The notes under the pieces are model-generated. The model did no database searches, was not told the origin of the DNA, and was given only the letters and a program-made list of their open reading frames with translations. A DNA stretch of 64,000 nucleotides, taken from contig JAFACG010000048.1 in NCBI GenBank assembly GCA_023425645.1, forward strand, positions 1 through 64,000. The letters run 5' to 3'. This DNA comes from Pseudomonadota bacterium (lineage in GTDB: Bacteria > Pseudomonadota > Gammaproteobacteria > Burkholderiales > Burkholderiaceae_B). The first letter of the stretch is position 1. Every line of letters begins with the position of its first letter. Below are positions 59,071 to 64,000 of the stretch, piece by piece. A program made the translations under genes and the position numbers.

Positions 59071-59610
59071 ATGGCTGAACTATCGACTATTGCCAGACCT
59101 TACGCCGAGGCCCTGTTCGCCGCTGTGCGCGACGACAGTCTGGGCCTCGAATCGTGGTCGGCCCTGTTGTCCGAAATGGCTCAGGTGGCCGGTCTTCACG
59201 ATGTGCGCGAGGCACTGAACGATCCGCGCCTGAACAATGGGCAGCGTCTCGAACTTTTTACAGGCCTGATCAAGTCCCAGGTCCCCGAAAAGGCTCGCAA
59301 CTTTCTCGAACTGCTGGTGGACAATCAGCGCATCTTGCTGCTGCCCCAGATTGCAGAGCAGTTCGATCTATTGAAACACCAACTCGAAGGCACGGCTCAG
59401 GCGCAGATCACCAGCGCTTTCCCGCTCAGCGACGCTCAGGTCAGCGAGCTGGTCGCCGGCCTCGAAAAGAAGTTTGGCCTGAAGCTTAAGCCGACAGTGA
59501 CCGTCGACGCTGATCTGATTGGCGGTATTCGGGTGGTCGTTGGTGACCAGGTGCTCGACACTTCCGTGCAGGCCCGGCTGGCCAGCATGCGCGATACGCT
59601 GACCGCATAA
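59071..59610 (+). CDS. atpH: ATP synthase subunit delta
   Basis: This 179-residue stalk subunit has the N-terminal six-helix domain ([15 protein letters not shown]) and the C-terminal motif [20 protein letters not shown]. It starts 14 nt after atpF. Confidence 0.97.
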   Translation: MAELSTIARPYAEALFAAVRDDSLGLESWSALLSEMAQVAGLHDVREALNDPRLNNGQRLELFTGLIKSQVPEKARNFLELLVDNQRILLLPQIAEQFDLLKHQLEGTAQAQITSAFPLSDAQVSELVAGLEKKFGLKLKPTVTVDADLIGGIRVVVGDQVLDTSVQARLASMRDTLTA

Positions 59611-59646
59611 GCGCGAGTCAGTAAACAGGATTTCAGGAGTCTGAAC

Positions 59647-61188
<1,542 letters not shown>

Positions 61189-61202
61189 TCACTGCAGGCA
61201 GG

Positions 61203-61260
61203 CGCCGGAGTGCTTCCGGCGTCACGATTAGCGGGAGGCGGCGGCCTCGCCAGCCTCCCG
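61203..61260. promoter_or_regulatory. Two tandem stem-loops between atpA and atpG
   Basis: CGCCGGA-gtgct-TCCGGCG (61203-61221) and CGGGAGGC with GCCTCCCG (61232-61239 / 61253-61260) are both perfect stems in the 96-nt gap, with no U-run. They may set relative mRNA stability or translation of atpA and atpG. Confidence 0.55.
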
Positions 61261-61284
61261 ACAATGCCCTTACAGGAAAGTGTG

Positions 61285-62196
61285 ATGGCCGGAATCAAGG
61301 AAATTCGTACTAAGATCAAGAGCGTGCAAAACACGCGCAAGATCACCAAAGCCATGGAGATGGTGGCGGCATCCAAGATGCGCAAGGCGCAGGAACGGAT
61401 GCGGGCCGGCCGTCCCTATGCAGACAAGGTGCGCGAGATCGCTTCGCACCTGATGCAGGCGCACCCCGACTACACTCACCCCTACATGGTTGAGCCCGCC
61501 GAAATCAAGGCTGTTGGCATCGTCGTGGTCAGCACGGACAAAGGTCTGTGCGGCGGCCTGAACACCAACATCCTGCGTCTGGTGCTTGCGCGACTGCGCG
61601 AGTTCGAGGACAAGGGCATTTCGGTGCAGATGACCGCTCTGGGTGGGAAGGCTGCCGGCACGTTGGCTCGTGTCGGCGCCAAGCTGGTCTCCCAGGAAGT
61701 CGGCCTGGGCGACGCGCCCAACCTGGAACGTCTGATCGGCGCCATCAAGGTGCAGATCGACGATTTCGTGGAAGGTCGCATCGACGCCGTCTATCTGGCG
61801 ACCAGCCGCTTCGTCAACACGATGAAGCAGGACCCGACGTTCATTCGCCTATTGCCTCTGCCCACCGGCCTGAAGGATCCGTTCCAGGCCGGCGACCAGG
61901 TCAACGCAGAAACCGGCGTTGCCAATTCCTCCGAATACGGATGGGATTACATCTACGAACCCGATGCCAAGTCCGTGATCGACGACTTGCTGCTGCGTTA
62001 CGTGGAAGGTCTGGTGTATCAGGCAGTCGCCGAGAACATGGCTTCCGAGCAGTCTGCCCGCATGGTGGCCATGAAGGCCGCTTCGGACAACGCGAAGTCC
62101 GTGATCGGCGAGCTCCAGCTGGTCTACAACAAGACCCGCCAGGCGGCGATTACCAAGGAAATCTCCGAAATCGTGGGGGGTGCCGCTGCTGTGTAA
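61285..62196 (+). CDS. atpG: ATP synthase subunit gamma
   Basis: This 303-residue rotor subunit has the N-terminal helix [20 protein letters not shown], the DKGLCGGLN strand and the C-terminal helix with [23 protein letters not shown] 61285 has AGGAAAG upstream; the frame back to 61210 covers the hairpins and is not coding. Confidence 0.97.
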   Translation: MAGIKEIRTKIKSVQNTRKITKAMEMVAASKMRKAQERMRAGRPYADKVREIASHLMQAHPDYTHPYMVEPAEIKAVGIVVVSTDKGLCGGLNTNILRLVLARLREFEDKGISVQMTALGGKAAGTLARVGAKLVSQEVGLGDAPNLERLIGAIKVQIDDFVEGRIDAVYLATSRFVNTMKQDPTFIRLLPLPTGLKDPFQAGDQVNAETGVANSSEYGWDYIYEPDAKSVIDDLLLRYVEGLVYQAVAENMASEQSARMVAMKAASDNAKSVIGELQLVYNKTRQAAITKEISEIVGGAAAV

Positions 62197-63663
<1,467 letters not shown>

Positions 63664-63672
63664 GGATTGCTC

Positions 63673-64000
63673 ATGGCTAAGCTTCATGTTGACGTGGTCA
63701 GTGCCGAAGAATCGATCTTCGCCGGCGAGGCGAAGTTCGTGGCGCTGCCCGGCGAGGCCGGGGAGCTGGGCATTCTGCCCGGCCACACCCCGCTGATCTC
63801 GCGGATTCGTCCCGGCACGCTGAAGATCGTTATGGACGATGGCCGTGAAGAGCACATCTTCGTGGCTGGCGGCATACTCGAAGTTCAGCCCGGGAAAGTC
63901 ACCGTATTGTCGGACACCGCGATTCGCGCTCACGACCTGGACGAGGCCAAGGCACTTGAAGCCCGCAAGCGTGCGGAAGAAGCCCTGCGCAACACCAAGG
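63673..64000 (+). CDS. atpC: ATP synthase subunit epsilon (runs off the right edge)
   Basis: 109 residues are visible; the family length is about 140, so about 30 residues lie beyond the window. The N-terminal beta-sandwich ([32 protein letters not shown]) and the start of the helical C-terminal arm ([18 protein letters not shown]) are present. It starts 9 nt after the atpD stop. Confidence 0.95.
   Translation, partial: MAKLHVDVVSAEESIFAGEAKFVALPGEAGELGILPGHTPLISRIRPGTLKIVMDDGREEHIFVAGGILEVQPGKVTVLSDTAIRAHDLDEAKALEARKRAEEALRNTK

Overview
The window is high-GC bacterial DNA that reads as a betaproteobacterial chromosome, most likely order Burkholderiales, family Alcaligenaceae (Bordetella/Achromobacter relatives). 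The basis is the gene order hemA-prfA-prmC-grxD-ubiX, a Bug-type (TctC) solute-binding protein, the atpIBEFHAGDC operon and GC-rich codon use. The family placement is inference. Genes are dense on both strands, and nearly all long opposite-strand ORFs are GC-driven shadows.

Region 1 (1-16 kb, metabolism and regulation). A partial periplasmic double-Cache protein is followed by a minus-strand operon (10050 to 1920). That operon encodes a three-subunit molybdenum hydroxylase whose large subunit carries a C-terminal CoxG/SRPBCC domain, an acyl/aryl-CoA ligase, a crotonase-fold enzyme and an MFS transporter; an AraC regulator lies downstream. selD-mnmH come next. Divergent from them is a small set with a Bug protein, a glutathione-S-transferase-like protein, a class II aldolase and an XRE-cupin regulator. 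A small unknown gene and a second AraC regulator close the region.

Region 2 (16.9-26.1 kb, selenium-formate locus). Read on the minus strand, it contains fdnG-fdnH-fdnI-fdhE-selA-selB-selC. fdnG has an in-frame UGA at codon 197 with a bacterial-type SECIS hairpin directly after it. With selD and mnmH nearby, the window holds the whole selenocysteine and selenouridine machinery together with one selenoprotein that uses it.

Region 3 (26.4-31.9 kb). A pncA-pncB-nadM NAD-salvage operon lies beside a two-gene module of diiron ferritin-like proteins of unknown role.

Region 4 (32-41.5 kb, surface glycan). Ten minus-strand genes are packed so tightly that eight of nine junctions overlap by 4 nt. 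They encode a dTDP-4-amino-4,6-dideoxyhexose pathway (rmlA, rfbB, wecE), a NeuD-like acyltransferase, a WbqC protein, a GtrB-like GT2, a GtrA flippase, a GT-C-like membrane protein, a methyltransferase and a beta-propeller hydrolase-like protein. No rhamnose genes, Wzx or Wzy are seen, so I suggest a Gtr-like modification cassette that makes its own sugar.

Region 5 (41.8-47.7 kb, accessory). It holds a flavin-type stress protein, sodC, an orphan CesT-type type III secretion chaperone bracketed by two decayed IS3-family ends, a gene remnant, and a classical autotransporter lying between two copies of a 14-bp direct repeat. tRNA-Phe follows.

Region 6 (48-64 kb, core). hemA-prfA-prmC-grxD-ubiX, ttcA, folB, an M61 peptidase, an enoyl-CoA hydratase and the ATP synthase operon, whose atpC runs off the right edge.
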